NCBI GenBank assembly: GCA_035578175.1 | Contig: JAQMRL010000002.1 | Location: 130,450,171-130,514,170 of the forward strand | Source: Catonia carolina | Lineage: Eukaryota; Arthropoda; Insecta; Hemiptera; Achilidae | Reading direction: 5' to 3' | DNA: 64,000 nt | In this document: one piece after another, positions 19,432-29,720 of the stretch | How the letters are laid out: each line of letters begins with the position of its first letter | Position numbering within the stretch: the first letter of the stretch is position 1 | Program-made: the position numbers and the translations under genes | The notes under the pieces: generated by a model | What the model was told of the DNA's origin: nothing | The model's database searches: none | The model's input: the letters and a program-made list of their open reading frames with translations, nothing else

Positions 19432-20407
19432 ATAGTAGCAGCTAGTAAACAAGCATCATGGGAATTGGTAATTACATTAGCAGTATTAACTATAATTGCT
19501 CAATTTCAAAGGGTGGATTTAAACCATCTTTTAAATAATATTATTAGAGTTATTATGTAGACAAAACAAGTCATAAAAAGACGTTCGTATGTAAATGAAA
19601 AAATAATTTTTGGGCTGTATATAATTTAAGGTTTTGTTTTCTTTATAAAAAGATCTCATTATGACCCTCACCTCTCCCCAAAAAAACAAAGTTTTTTGAC
19701 TTGTATATTTTACTTTTACGATTCTGAAGTTTTTGTAGTTACCAAGATCAAGGGAGTGATATATCACCCTGATCAACCCCGTACCTACGCCACTGAAGTT
19801 AAACTAGGGACAGAAAAAATCCTGTTTTGACTCAAGACTAGTCTCTAGGCCTTGTCAGGCATAGCATATTTTCATACGTTACAAAATTCATTTTATCCTT
19901 CACTGTCTGCATTAGCAGTAATTGCAGAACAGTCGGATGTTAAACAAAAACAAAACAAAAAAAATCTAGGCCTTGCAGTACTGGAGTGGGATGAATGAGT
20001 GGTATTTTGTATTCATATAAAAGTTTTGAGTAGTAAATGAATTTAAAAGAGCATAATTCTAATTTAATTAAACAAAAATGTCTTTCTTTTCAGAAAATGT
20101 GACAGTAGAATCTTCAAATATAATTCAAAGTGAAGTATTCGTTTACAATCTTGGAACAATGTTTTACATCGACAAAGTTTTATTTGGAGAAGAACTTCCA
20201 GAATTTGAAGTAATAACGACAACAACAGATGCTGTAACAGTAAACACAGCTAAGGGTAGTGAATGGACTGAAGAAACTGGATTATTACCAGACATTTTAT
20301 TACAAGACTCAGAAACAACGGATAATATAGAAAATAACGAGACATCTGATACAACTGTAACAACCTTAATTAATAATTCAAACAGTGAAACGATAGCTCC
20401 ACCTTGA
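8573..20407 (+). CDS. mfas: FAS1-domain secreted adhesion protein, midline fasciclin/TGFBI-like (3' part)
   Basis: Six exons join in one frame: 8573-8773, 11759-11977, 13153-13362, 14314-14595, 16545-16748, 20094-20407. They encode 475 residues plus stop. All acceptors end in AG, all donors start GT, and all junctions are phase 1. The protein holds the end of one FAS1 domain (FTILAP..., LLDHVVLGQR, TLGGRTVTV) and two further FAS1 domains (YTVFVPTDRAF with LMNHFV and TLGGKEITF; YTFFVPTDEAF with LLTHFVKGR and SLSNKTVHI). These are the H1 and H2 boxes of the family. After the last domain comes a Thr/Glu/Asn-rich tail with no hydrophobic end, so it is more likely secreted than membrane- or GPI-anchored. 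FAS1 proteins of this kind (four domains in TGFBI and Drosophila Mfas) act in extracellular adhesion. The signal peptide and first domain(s) were not found in this window. The symbol is by family resemblance, not proven orthology. Confidence 0.9.
8803..8925 (-). mobile_element. tRNA-related SINE (family S2), tail and B box
   Basis: Minus strand reads GGGTTCGAATCCCATTCAG (B box), then CATACGTTACAAAAAATC, and ends in GTCGGACGTTAAA followed by an A run. Matches 15731-15865 and 19855-19968. It lies just after FAS1 exon a. Confidence 0.8.
9124..9525 (-). repeat. Repeat R-B, full copy, frame broken
   Basis: Antisense copy. The peptide frame is interrupted by small indels (for example in the segment matching KVSFA). 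Ends in CTGCCTTTTATAGG at 9525, the reverse of the start of 4731-5122. Confidence 0.8.
9976..10282 (-). mobile_element. SINE S1 copy
   Basis: Near full-length copy running from CCCTAATGTGTGTACATTGC to the A-box region CCACTAGACCAACCCAGTGG, within the first visible FAS1 intron. Confidence 0.85.
10499..10590 (+). mobile_element. tRNA-like SINE head, partial
   Basis: AAGCTCGTGGTATAGTGATC and CTGGATCCAATTCCCAGTCA match the head of the copy at 25531-25662. The tail is lost. It is not a functional tRNA, as no cloverleaf closes. Confidence 0.65.
10955..11289. repeat. 335-bp near-perfect palindrome (fold-back element)
   Basis: The arms are 10955-11119 and 11125-11289 with only a 5-nt loop (TCAAT). 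Pairs include GGTAGGAGTAGGAAGTTTT, CTGAAGATGTGTACAA and TTCTGGTGGT(T/C)AGAAAAATA. Mismatches are few. It lies in the FAS1 intron before exon b. It could be a fold-back MITE; no target duplication is clear. Confidence 0.93.
11340..11657 (-). mobile_element. SINE S1 copy
   Basis: Full-length copy (GGTTGCAATCTGTTCAATTC to CTTGACCAATCCAGTG) about 100 nt before FAS1 exon b. The open frame antisense to it is not a gene. Confidence 0.85.
11759..11977 (+). CDS. mfas: FAS1 gene, exon b
   Basis: The acceptor TTTTTCCAG ends at 11758 and donor GTAATT starts at 11978. The exon is 219 nt and phase 1 at both ends. It encodes the end of one FAS1 domain (NGRLIILDNYLFPED) and the first helices of the next (FLQSGVRVFQHLLARSN). 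Confidence 0.9.
13153..13362 (+). CDS. mfas: FAS1 gene, exon c
   Basis: The acceptor TTATTGCAG ends at 13152 and donor GTAAGT starts at 13363. The exon is 210 nt and phase 1 at both ends. It carries YTVFVPTDRAFQRW (H1 box), LMNHFVNANI and TLGGKEITF (H2 region). Confidence 0.92.
14314..14595 (+). CDS. mfas: FAS1 gene, exon d
   Basis: The acceptor TTGTTTCAG ends at 14313 and donor GTAAGT starts at 14596. The exon is 282 nt and phase 1 at both ends. It finishes one FAS1 domain (SINGVEIIKGD...FISEVLFVNEGVV) and opens the last one (FLNMADLAPHISGAG). Confidence 0.92.
14938..15990. mobile_element. 1.05-kb TIR element, TA-flanked, non-coding
   Basis: Ends GTCTGTCTAC and GTAGACAGAC are flanked by TA (14936-14937, 15991-15992). 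The inverted repeat continues into AAGAGTACTCCG. No transposase frame is seen; SINE S2 lies inside. Located in the FAS1 intron. Confidence 0.8.
15731..15865 (+). mobile_element. SINE S2 copy
   Basis: GGGTTCGAATCCCACTCGG (B box), CATACGTTACAAAAAATTC, and AGTCGGACGTTAAACC followed by a run of about 25 A. It is inserted in the TIR element 14938-15990. Confidence 0.83.
16545..16748 (+). CDS. mfas: FAS1 gene, exon e
   Basis: The acceptor TAATTTCAG ends at 16544 and donor GTAATG starts at 16749. The exon is 204 nt and phase 1 at both ends. It contains YTFFVPTDEAFTQLG (H1) and LLTHFVKGRLYDRDL (H2) of the last FAS1 domain. The intron that follows carries the intact DD41D transposon. Confidence 0.92.
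16790..17296 (+). repeat. Family R-L, short copy
   Basis: Starts GGTGTGAAACACTCACAC and ACTTTCTCTTGCC, ends GGCAAGAGAAAGT. The body matches the right arm of 53263-55229 (ATGAAAATGTTTGTGTCGGG, GGGTTCAGGGGGTCT). In the FAS1 intron, 40 nt after exon e. Confidence 0.8.
17867..19226 (+). mobile_element. Intact DD41D (rosa-type) mariner-like transposon
   Basis: The 1360-bp element is flanked by TA at 17865-17866 and 19227-19228. Terminal inverted repeats start A(A/C)GGGTGATTCAAAAAGAG and differ at only two of about 23 positions. It carries one full transposase frame (18034-19119). It lies in the intron between FAS1 exons e and f, same orientation as the gene, inside a region that itself folds back (17397-19467). 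Confidence 0.93.
18034..19119 (+). CDS. DD41D mariner-family transposase, 361 aa
   Basis: The product is a cut-and-paste transposase of the IS630/Tc1/mariner superfamily. Residues 1-60 look like a helix-turn-helix DNA-binding region (VQRVLIVKTFYQSGESYAAT, STVRRLMKKF). The catalytic triad is D159 (FSDEAHFHLNG), D252 (FQQDGATCH) and D294 (CDLTPCDFPLWG). Exactly 41 residues separate the last two, which is the DD41D spacing of rosa-type elements, against 34 in ordinary mariners. The frame is uninterrupted, starts 167 nt inside the left end and stops about 107 nt before the right end. No splice or promoter signals were assigned. It could be active or recently dead; sequence alone cannot say. Confidence 0.92.
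   Translation: MEKFTIVQRVLIVKTFYQSGESYAATVRRLRGTLGRNEAPNESTVRRLMKKFFETGSTVDLKSSGRRRSGQTEQNVALVCDSVAVSPAKSIRRRSQQLGLRCSSVWRILRYDLQSHPYKIQLTQHLKVADHQKRRQFVDWVLRKRQDDDTFANKIIFSDEAHFHLNGFVNKQNCRMWGLENPRVVNEREMYAQRVTVWCGFWSGGVIDPYFFENQEGQAVTVNGDRYRTMIREFLWCHLDGMDIDELWFQQDGATCHAARETMLLLRERFQDRIISRNSDRQWLPRSCDLTPCDFPLWGHLKSLVYANKPRNINDLKEEIRRVIGQMEVETCRAVISSFMDRVDACQRSRGGHMHDIIFHT
19397..19439. repeat. (TAG)n microsatellite
   Basis: About a dozen TAG units in a row, ending with an AAT-interrupted unit, lie in the FAS1 intron just after the DD41D element. Confidence 0.9.
19855..19968 (+). mobile_element. SINE S2 copy, tail part
   Basis: Shares CATACGTTACAAAATTCAT and CAGTCGGATGTTAAAC with the other S2 copies, followed by an A-rich tail. 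The tRNA-like head is mostly missing. Confidence 0.78.
20094..20407 (+). CDS. mfas: FAS1 gene, terminal exon
   Basis: The acceptor CTTTTCAG ends at 20093. The exon closes the last FAS1 domain (SSNIIQSEVFVYN, GTMFYIDKVLFGEE). It then encodes about 70 residues rich in Thr, Glu and Asn with NN-S/T glycosylation-like sites, and stops at 20405-20407. No hydrophobic C-terminus is seen. Confidence 0.92.
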
Positions 20408-20563
20408 ATATTTAATTATTTTGTGAAAGAATGACTTTTATTAATGATGAGATACTCAGATATTAGCCTTAACAGTAACAGCAACAATGGCAAGTGTAGT
20501 TTTGTTTATTTATATTTAGAATTTATTATCATGTAATTAATTCCAGTCGATATCCTGTGATTA

Positions 20564-20569
20564 AATAAA
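20564..20569 (+). terminator. Candidate polyadenylation signal AATAAA of the FAS1 gene
   Basis: AATAAA lies about 157 nt after the FAS1 stop codon in an AT-rich 3' region. The position fits a cleavage/polyadenylation signal, but AT-rich DNA gives this hexamer often by chance. Confidence 0.45.
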
Positions 20570-23019
20570 TAATATCCGTAAGAATCAGAACAAAGAAAAA
20601 TATTAAAACTCATTAGAGAAATATTATTATTATTATTATTAGGTTTAGTTTTGAAATTGCATATCAAATTCACTTTTAAGCATTATTTTCCTACACTCAT
20701 AGCTTTTTCTCCCCCAGTATAACTCAAGACTATATTCTATTTACGGAAAGATTGCAGTAGAGTTAAACATGTTAGTAGTTAAGAAACACTAATAGGAATA
20801 AAATGTTCACATGATCAACCATAATACAGTAATAATAATAATGAACTTTATTATCATATAAAATATTATTTATTATATAGGATATAACAAGTCTAAAATT
20901 TAGGTAAGGTAATGGGAAGGTTGTACTACAGCACAAAATGTTAAAAGGAGACTGAAAAGGCAATCCTTTATTGGTAATTGCATTTAGGAAACTTCCAAAG
21001 GAAATATAGGAGATGTCAAGAATTTATTTTAACTAATTTAACACATATGGCCTAAATAAGCTTTGTTTGGACAGAGATGAACACTATTCTTACTAGATAC
21101 GCAGTAGTTCTAGTAGAAAGCAGAGTGGTGAAGGTTAGGCTGTAACAAGCTTAGTATCGAAAGTCAAAGAGTATACATCATACACTATTGTAATTTGTGA
21201 CAATATTAGTCAGTCTTTTTATGAAGTAGTGTTTTTTGGTTACAATAAATTTTCTACATTTCAACATTTATAAATGTCTAATAATAGTATCTATTAATAT
21301 TGTATATTTCAGTATTGGTTATTTTTACTTATAGTTCTAGTTATTAATGTAATTTTTACTACTAGTCCGATTCAAACACATGAAACGATGGTTTTTTTAT
21401 GAATTGAGTGCAATTGCAAGAGACAGTCAGTGATCTTTTCTCTCCTCTGTTTCAGTTTTCAGTTTATCTCCTCCTAGTAGTAGTGTTGAACAAAATAAAA
21501 ATCTATAAAATTAAATATTTCAACATAAATAATACAGAAAATAACAAATGAAAAAAATCACTCATAGCTTATGTGCCACATTACATTCTATGAACATATT
21601 ACTTAAATTAATCATTAACCAGTTTACACAATTTTCTTCAGCAATGCTTGGATATTTAAGTATCTTTAATAAACTATCTCTTATAATATTTTATAATTAA
21701 GAAAGTAATTCTTGCACACAGTAAAATGTCTCATTGATCAAGAAATTAATTTTTTTCTAAATGTGCAAATTAGAATAAATTTTTAAAGTTTGTGGTAATT
21801 TATTGATGTCTTTTCTTACCTGCATAAGTAGGTTTTTGTTCTAACAATTTAGTGTTGAGGTTAGTATTAAAGGTATCATTTCTGTTTCTTGTGTTGTGTG
21901 ATAGTGGACATTTTGTGTAAAAGTATTTTGTCTAACATACATTACTTCCTCAATAAGTGAGTGAACTGAAAGAAATTTAAGCTTCTCAAATATTGGTGTG
22001 CCTGAGATGAGGTGGTTAGCTTCCACAAGGATGGTATGCATGATTACTGCAGTCTTTCCGTAAATAGAGTGTAGATTCCATGATATTCTGGTGGATTATT
22101 ATGGATTTAAAACAAAAAATGGATAGAGTTAGTTGTATTGTAATATTTAGGTAATACTCAAGGGGAATGAGAGAATTAGTGAATAGATTGTAGGGAAACT
22201 GAAGTTACAGTTACATTTAAATGTTATAAATTTATTGATAAATAACAACATACAATAGATTTCTGATAAACCCCTGATATATATATATATTTTGTTTTGG
22301 AAGCAAGTATATGATTAAGTATACTAGGGACAAGTGCATCAAAACACAACAGTGCTGCTAACAATTAATAACTTCACTTGGTTCAGTTAAAGATATACAG
22401 AGTGGCGCAAATATCACTTTCCCCTATGAAAATGGAATTTATGAAAGTAAACCAAATGAAACAAAGCCCCATCTTGTTGACAAAAATGAGCAATTAACAA
22501 AATTATTTTCAGGATTTTTTAAAAGTTTTCGTGACACAACTTCCCTCAGTAACTGTAAACAGGTTTTTGAGTTAATAACTCCCTAAAAAAGAAGTCCTAT
22601 TAATGCAGCACTCAAAATACCTCACACACCTTAACATCAATCACATTCAGCTCTGCTTGAATTACATTAAGAGGATTTTTATGATTCACGAAATTGATTG
22701 ATCTCAAAGAATTGGATCCAGCTAAAATATCTTTACAAATAGTGACTAACTAACAGAACCACTATTGCGTATTACGATTGTTCTCATAAAGTGTGTGGAG
22801 TGTGATTTATAGAAGGATACAGCTTTGATTTTAAATTTTGAAGAATTTATTGTATTTATCTTTGTAATATGCCTTCGAGGTTGATTTACCAGACTGGCTG
22901 CAAAGGCTTTAGTAACCTTTTTGAAGGTTTCTTCAATATGAGTCAATTGTAAAAGATCACACTTTTGGGCATTCACAAAGCTGTATCTTGTTTCAAATTA
23001 CATATTTAAGTTTTGTAAC
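20570..23019. other. Intergenic, nothing clear
   Basis: AT-rich DNA after the FAS1 gene with (ATT)n at 20625-20641 and (AT)n at 22278-22292. AGAGTGGCGCAAATA at 22399 recalls a transposon end but has no partner. Confidence 0.45.
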
Positions 23020-23343
23020 CCACCAGTTGGTTTAGTGTTAAAGTCGTCACCATGAGTCAGCTATTTAACAACTGATGTATGGAGGCAAAGGTTCCGTGGT
23101 TCAAATCCTAGTAAAGGTAGTTAGTTACTTTTATATGGATTTGAATTCTAGATATGGATACTAGTGTACTTTGATGGTAGGGGCTCAATTAACTACACTC
23201 TCACTGGAATGGTCAACCTGAGTCTGTACAAGACTACGCCTCATTTACATGTCATACATATCATCCTCATATCATTGCATCATGGGGTTGTTTATTGTTC
23301 TAAATTGAGCAGATTGCAACATTCACACATTAGGGTTAAAAAA
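23020..23343 (+). mobile_element. SINE S1 copy, plus orientation
   Basis: Reads head first: CCACCAGTTGGTTTAGTG (A box), GGTTCAAATCCTAG (B box), then the body and ACACATTAGGGTTAAAAA at the tail. Confidence 0.85.
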
Positions 23344-24121
23344 AGTTTTGTAAATTTTGCTGAGTTGGTAACCACATTTATCTGGAAACTTAACTTTAAA
23401 TTCACTATGAACTTCAGCGGTATTTTTATAATACTTCCACCACAACTGCAGCATGTCAAGTCATTCTTTAGTGAACATTTTAAAGGCACTGGTAAACATT
23501 ACTGTGGTGATATTAACAGCGTACAAACCCTAACACAATGTTACTAATATTATATGTGCTGCTACCTTATTGAAAAAATTATCTCATTGAATGGGGAAAG
23601 TGATAGGCCTATTTGTGCTATTTGTTGTTATTAATTGTCATCTATAAATTATTTATTAGATTAATCAAATTATAAATGGAAAACAAATTGTTCAAATAAA
23701 TATATCTTTAACTTCCTATATTAGAAAAACTTTTATAAAAATATGGAATGAAATTAATCGTAATGTCAAATAGAATTAAATTAAGCGAGAAAAAATATTT
23801 TATTGTTAAGTTAGGTAAAAGTGTAAGACTGACCATGTGGTACAAACCTTTTAATACTATTTTTATATTAAATTAAACCTGAATAAAAAATTTGTAGTTA
23901 AAAAATGGATGGTTTTTATAAAAATTAACAAAACTACCTTGCTAAAGATATCAAAAATAATTGATTGCATTTACCAAGAGCTTACATAATAATATGATAA
24001 ACCAGTTAAAGAAAACATTAAAAACCTGTGTATTTTATGAAAATGCAGATGATTAAATATTAATGTGATTACAATTATATAGTAATACATAATATTGCTT
24101 GATAGTTAACTGGACCAATTA

Positions 24122-24941
24122 CAGTTGAACCTCGATATAATGAAATTGAGAAACCCAGGAAACATTTTTTTAAATTTTATTTAGTCGCATCAACAGCTTG
24201 GTCATTAGCAACTGTGGGTTTTAATGTGTTAAAATTTTAGATTCTAGCCAAGAATCAAACCTGGGATCTTCTGCTTTGCAGGCCAGTACGCTAGTCACTA
24301 TACTCCACGGAGGTGTTCAGGAAAAATTTGTTAAATCAAAGTAATAAGAATTCCCGGTTTATTTTTTTTTACAAATGTTTTTCATATTGTATGTTGAATT
24401 AAGTAGTTATTTTTCTAAATAGCATTAAAGAAAAATCTAAATCAATAAATGTATTTTTGTAAAGATGATACTTCACGTAATTATGTCTAATAATGAATTA
24501 TATACTGTAAAAAAAGTACAAGAAGTATAAGGTAAATGAAAAGTTTTTAATACTCTTTAGTTTTTAATATTGATTGGTAATGATTAGAGTATTTAATCTT
24601 AAATGTTTATTTATTGCTTGAAAAAATTAGTAATTTTAAAAATTACAAGAATATACCTTGAAGCCCACAATGAAATCCAAAATAGGGTACTAATTTTAAA
24701 CAATGAAATCCAAAATAGGGTACTAATTTTAAATGTTAGTATTTTTAAAAAACATATGGTCCAGAAGTGGCAAAAATTACTGTATTTTACTAAGTACAGT
24801 TATGTCAATATTTAATTAATTATGTCAAGGAATAGATTAGTTAAATAGAGGTAAATTTACAGGTACAGTATTTTTATTAACGTGTCAGTGCTGTAAAAGA
24901 TATTGTTAAAATGAGGTTTTCTTAATATCGAAGTTTGACTG
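24122..24941. mobile_element. Pogo/Tigger-like non-autonomous element
   Basis: 820 bp between TA duplications (24120-24121, 24942-24943). The ends read CAGTTGAACCTCGATATAAT and CAGTCAAACTTCGATATTAA. It contains SINE S3 and a 33-bp tandem duplication (about 24668-24733). Confidence 0.82.
24165..24325 (-). mobile_element. SINE S3 copy inside a pogo-like element
   Basis: Minus strand CACCTCCGTGGAGTATAGTG (A-box region), CCCAGGTTTGATTCTTGGC (B box), and the body ending GACCAAGCTGTTGATGCGAC. It is nested in 24122-24941. Confidence 0.78.
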
Positions 24942-25238
24942 TAATACTAGAGCAATTTTATTAATATTTCTGTTTGTTTTATATGATATTAATGTTAAAC
25001 AGGATTTAAATACCCTTCATTTGTCTGTAGTAACTTTTTGTCTCATTAACTTCAACTTAAAGGTGGAACAGAGAACAAACTAAAAAAGTGAGGTTGTAAA
25101 TAACATATGAGATCTAAGAAAATAGATAAGATTTAATTAAATATTGCCTCAAAATGACTACAGTAATTTTTTTCTGAATCAACATAGTTATATAGTTGGT
25201 TTTTGGATTCTATAAAAGATTAATCCTGAAATTTTTTT

Positions 25239-25375
25239 TTTTAGTTTATTTAAAGTCCCATCAACAGCTCAGTTATTAGCGAGTATGGTGGTACTTGTGA
25301 AAATTTCCAGACCCTAGCTGGGAATCGAACCCAGGACCTCTGCGTTGTAGACTACCACTACGCTACGGAGGTGGC
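25239..25375 (-). mobile_element. tRNA-derived SINE (family S3)
   Basis: Minus strand reads CCACCTCCGTAGCGTAGTGG (A box), CCTGGGTTCGATTCCCAGC (B box), GGTCTGGAAATTTTCACAAG, then CTGAGCTGTTGATGGGAC and an A-rich tail. Relatives lie at 1428-1866, 24165-24325, 31552-31600 and 43780-43936. Confidence 0.82.
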
Positions 25376-25530
25376 CCCTAACAAATTCAAAATCATGTTA
25401 AAAGAGTTCATCACGCTCACATCTACAAAGAAAACATGTTTGATAGTAAACTCGAAGAGCCCAGTAAGATGTAAACTGGCTGTAAATGGAAAATAATCTC
25501 AAAAAATAATGTCTTTTAATTATCTAAGTG

Positions 25531-25662
25531 TAGGCTGGCTCGTGGTGTAGTGGTCAGGATAACTGAGTTCAATACTATGAGTCCTGAGTTTGATTCCCAG
25601 TCAGATCTAGTATTCTACATTAGCAGTTATTGCAAAACAGTTGGATGTGAAACAAAAAAAAT
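25531..25662 (+). mobile_element. SINE S2-like copy with different head
   Basis: The head is GGCTCGTGGTGTAGTGGTCA (A box) with GAGTTTGATTCCCAGTCAG (B box). The tail TTAGCAGTTATTGCAAAAC ... GTTGGATGTGAAAC and A run are shared with S2. Confidence 0.78.
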
Positions 25663-25784
25663 TACTTCTGAGTAATTCATCAAGTGCTGGACAAATGGAA
25701 GAATCTGAAAACAGGCCAACGAACAGAAAAAATTAGTCCTAATTACCTCCAAGAAGTGACTTGGAAAATAAATTTTTTTTCTGA

Positions 25785-26140
25785 TTAAGGCAAAGTCAAG
25801 ATTTATAAGAGCCACCACAGATCCATTTTGATGTATGTGCCTGAGACAAAAGCAGAATCCACTACAATTAAAAGAATTCTGACAACTGGAATAAAGATAT
25901 TGATGTCTGTTAAGGGAGTTACATTTAGAGCTTGGCTAAGAAGCGACAATGTCAAAGAGGTAATTAACTTACAGGTTATTACAAAATGATTAAGATCTTG
26001 ACAAAGTTTTGGAGAGCTCATGTGTAATGGCTCCAACGCATCTGGAAAATTGGACTAAGTCATTAAAACCAGAAACCAAAATGATGGAAGGACAGTTCAA
26101 TCAAACAGGACATAGTCCTATTAAAGAGAAAGAAGAAGAA
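25785..26140 (+). pseudogene. LINE reverse-transcriptase fragment
   Basis: The reading IYKSHHRSILMYVPETKAES, RILTTGIKILMSVKGVTFRA, WLRSDNVKEV follows the RT 'K..IRP...YG.ET...T' and 'EM..LR...G.T..DR.R...I' pattern, with stops further on. Confidence 0.6.
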
Positions 26141-27599
26141 ACTAGATAATGAAAATTAAGTAGGTTTTCAAAAACTGATGAATTAACCATATGATCAAGA
26201 AAAGTAGGTTTGTGAAGGTTTAAGAAAGTTAATTTGTTCCAGAATATAGTATGCGTTCGATTGAATGTTTGGATTTTCACAGCGAATCAAAGAATAGATA
26301 AACCCTGTCTTGTTAATACCCATGGTATTAATCCCACCACCTTAAATTAAAACATTTACACTAGTGTAACACAATGAAAAAATTGTGATCCTTCTCCCTA
26401 TAAAAGGAAAGTCAATTGTTATTCTCTTCATTATTTTACTATTGGATTCCAGTTAATTATTCAGGCATGATATTTCTTATAATCTCTAATTTAATTACCT
26501 GATATTGTATAAAAAATATTTACTTATTAAATAATTTATGTATATAATCTCAAAGACTTATACGAGTTATAACAGAATATATTAATGTATTACTTACCAA
26601 ACATTTATATTTGAAATTTTTGAATAAAATTGCTAGTAATATATATGGATATTATATTTTAAAGTTTTGTAAAATATAGGACTTTACACAGTACCAATTT
26701 CTTATTATTGTTATTATTATTTACTAAATTCTCTTAAAAATAATTTCTGGTCATGTATAATTTTTAATGAATTGTAAAAATAATTACGAATTTCTAAATT
26801 TTTGATTCAACTAAAAGATGAAGGATTGTGGAAAGTGATTATATTTGTAATTGTTGTAATTAATTATTTAAATCTTGTGTATTTTTATATATAAGCTAAA
26901 CAATATTTATCTGTTTATATTACATGTTTAAATTAGATAAAAGTATTTTTTTCATAAATTGAGCACATGTTTATAGTTTCAATGTGCATTGTTAAGTGGA
27001 GGGTTGCAATTAATTGTTGTTTTACTAAATAGCTAAAGGTAAAGGTTGATCATCCATTAGTGCTACACAACTTAAAAATAAATTTTAATGGTGTCAGATA
27101 ATAGTCACTTGAGAGTCAGACCTTCATTACTGGATTGTACCTTGTCCATTGTTGTAAGTGCAACTGAACACAGCTGCATCTGTATGCTTGAGTGATTCAT
27201 CTCACAATGTGTTTGCTAATTTATTAACATTAATTAAGAAATATCAGATCGTAATATGTGTTTTGCACCAAATTGGTTGAAGCAGTGGAGAGGCATCAAT
27301 GTTTATACAACTGTAGTTTACCTGAGTATCCTAAGAAGGTTGCTGTGAAAAAGACATGGGAAGCTGTAGGAAAATAACCCAAACTTTCCACTTTTTGTAA
27401 CTCTCTTAAGTGCCAATATAGAGCAACAACATTACAAACTATAACAGCTTGTTATAGTCAAGAGATTGCAAACAAACAGCACATTTGAGTTGAACACCAG
27501 TTTTACGAAAGATTTATGGGTGTGTAAGAATTTCCAATCAACTATGCCCCCAATCAACTATGGGGAAAAAATAGGGCTGCAGTTGCATTGTATTGTTGC
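26141..27599. other. Intergenic, nothing clear
   Basis: AT-rich, no coding frame, no repeat partner within the window apart from low-complexity runs. Confidence 0.45.
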
Positions 27600-27960
27600 A
27601 TATGAGAATGAAGGTCTAATAGTATTCTTCTTCTTCTTCTTCTCCTTCACTTCGTGCAATACACAGCTCAGCCTGTTCTGGAAACGATATCCTCCTTGGG
27701 TATCTCGTACTGGTGGATTTGTACTTGTAAGCTAAACAGAGCAAATGATCTTCCCTTATCAGATCCAAATGGCTGGACCAGTACCTCTTAAAAATTTTTA
27801 TTCTCTCATCTAAGCTAGTAATGCTCATCTCCTCAGGTATAGCTGCATCCCTTAACCTATTCTCCCAGGAACAGCCCTTCACTGCTCTGAGAAACCTCAT
27901 TTCCACCCCTGCACCTTATTTTGTTCCCGCTTTGAAAGTGCCCACACCTGACTTCTATTC
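27600..27960 (-). pseudogene. LINE reverse-transcriptase C-terminal fragment
   Basis: MEMRFLRAVKGCSWENRLRD, IPEEMSITSLDERI and YWSSHLDLIRE on the minus strand match the tail found at 58560-58790, but a different lineage. Confidence 0.7.
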
Positions 27961-29389
27961 CACAGCTATTGCCATCGTTTTAGAATGATGATGATAAACG
28001 TTAATGATATGATTTGAATAATGATATGAATGATATGATTTTAAACGTTTGTCTTTCTTAGTCCTTTGATGTCCCGCTTGTGTGCAAAGACAAGTCACAT
28101 CCCAAATATTTAAAATTGGATACCTGCTCCAAAAAAGGACATGGTCTAATAGTACTGAGCTATAATGCATTTAAAAACATTACAGATGTTTCTCAACAAT
28201 AAAAACATTAACAAACACTTGGATGGAAATGCCCAAGAATAGGGACACCAATAATAATATGTTAAATCCTCCCTGATGGTCAGACGACCATGGGTGAAAT
28301 TGTTTACATAATATTATCTTTATTTTGTTATAGTTTATATCATTTATTTTAAGTTAGCTTTTGTTTATGTAAGATTACTGTATTTTTTTTGTATTAAAGG
28401 GAAGGCATTATTATTAAAACTATGTTAATGATAGATTCACCTGGAAATAAAAATATTATTGAAATATCAAAAGCTACTAAGAGCAACAAAAAAGTCCAAG
28501 AAGTATTCAAGTGCTTAATGCAAGGACAATATGATTCCAGGCACCAATTTAGGATATGATTCCAGGCACCAACTTTTTCCTGAAAATAATTTGTTTTATC
28601 TTTTTTCAGCAAAGGATTTTCGGAACTATGAGCAATGATCATTGACAAATTCCAAAAAAATCAATCGCTGAATATCTGAACATTATTTATTTGTAGATTA
28701 CAGAAATTTTAACCTTCATTGTATGTAGAATCGTGGAACTAAATAATGTAAATTAATAATACTTTACTAACAAGACTGTCTTTTTTTTATTTAATAATAT
28801 GAAAGCAACTGAAATAAGTTTTTTTAAAAAATATATCGTTAATCAATATTATGTGAACAGTATTTCTATTTCAGTTTGATATTTATTTAAATTGCAGATG
28901 GTACTGCTAGTTGACAAAATGAAAATGAAACCTTACAAAATTAGAATTAAATTATTATTTGAGAGTAAAACCATATTACTATATATTTTTGTATCTGTTG
29001 CTGAAGGATTTTCTAATTCATGATTTAAATATTTGTAATATTGATATTCATGATTTGTAATATTGTATGTATTAAAGAAAAATATGTAAATATAATTGAA
29101 AATCATCTATATAATTGATTTTACATAAATTTATAAATGTTAGTAATTAAAATAAATATATAGTATAAGAACTGTTATTATAATTATGACACATTTGTAT
29201 ATATTTATATACTATTAGTATAGAAATTGATAATTTGTAATTATTATTAATAAAAAAAAAAACTATTAAATTTCTTTACTTAAATTAATTTGTTTTCTGT
29301 AAATTTTTCTTTTTCATTACCTGCATTCGAGACTCTATAAAGGAGTAAAGGACATGTCTAGTACTAGTAAAAACTGACGAGTTTTCTTC

Positions 29390-29720
29390 TCGTCACGGGT
29401 TAGGCATTTCTACCTGTTCCAATGCCCATCTTTTCTTTTGCCTGCCAATATCTCTGCTTCCTATTGGTTTGTATCTTTTTGCTAAACCAGACAACCAGCC
29501 TCTGGCATTCTATTTAATTGGTATAGACCCATTGGGCGTGGTATAATTTAATTTTTTGGTAAAGTGGAAAAATTCCAATTTCTTGCCTCATACCTTCATT
29601 TCTGATCGTCTAGTCTTGTACAATCCTTGACAGACCTTAAGAATTATTTAATTTCCAGTTTGGATGTTTCTTTCCTTCGTTCTCATCACCATGCTTCACT
29701 GCTGTACGCCAAGGCTGGAA
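29390..29720 (-). pseudogene. Possible LINE 3' region, antisense
   Basis: Wording such as GGGTTAGGCATTTCTACCTG and CATGCTTCACTGCTGTACGCC resembles antisense LINE tails, with a broken HGDENEGKK-like reading. No intact domain is seen. Confidence 0.35.

Larger units (their letters stand above)
17397..19467. repeat. Fold-back element hosting the DD41D transposon (tentative)
   Basis: Left of the transposon are ATTCCCCTGATGCT (near 17403) and CTTTGTGCAGCTG (near 17697); right of it are their inverted partners (CAGCTGCACAAAG near 19334, AGCATCATGGGAAT near 19450). The CTAG/GCTAGT motif recurs many times in both arms. Arms are diverged and the exact ends are uncertain. Confidence 0.4.

Noticed and set aside
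23164..23547. 127-aa plus-strand frame
   Set aside because: The first half is SINE S1 sequence read through; the rest is AT-rich with no similarity and an overlapping antisense frame.
25239..25375. Possible tRNA gene on the minus strand
   Set aside because: The body and A-rich tail after the B box show it is a SINE S3 copy.
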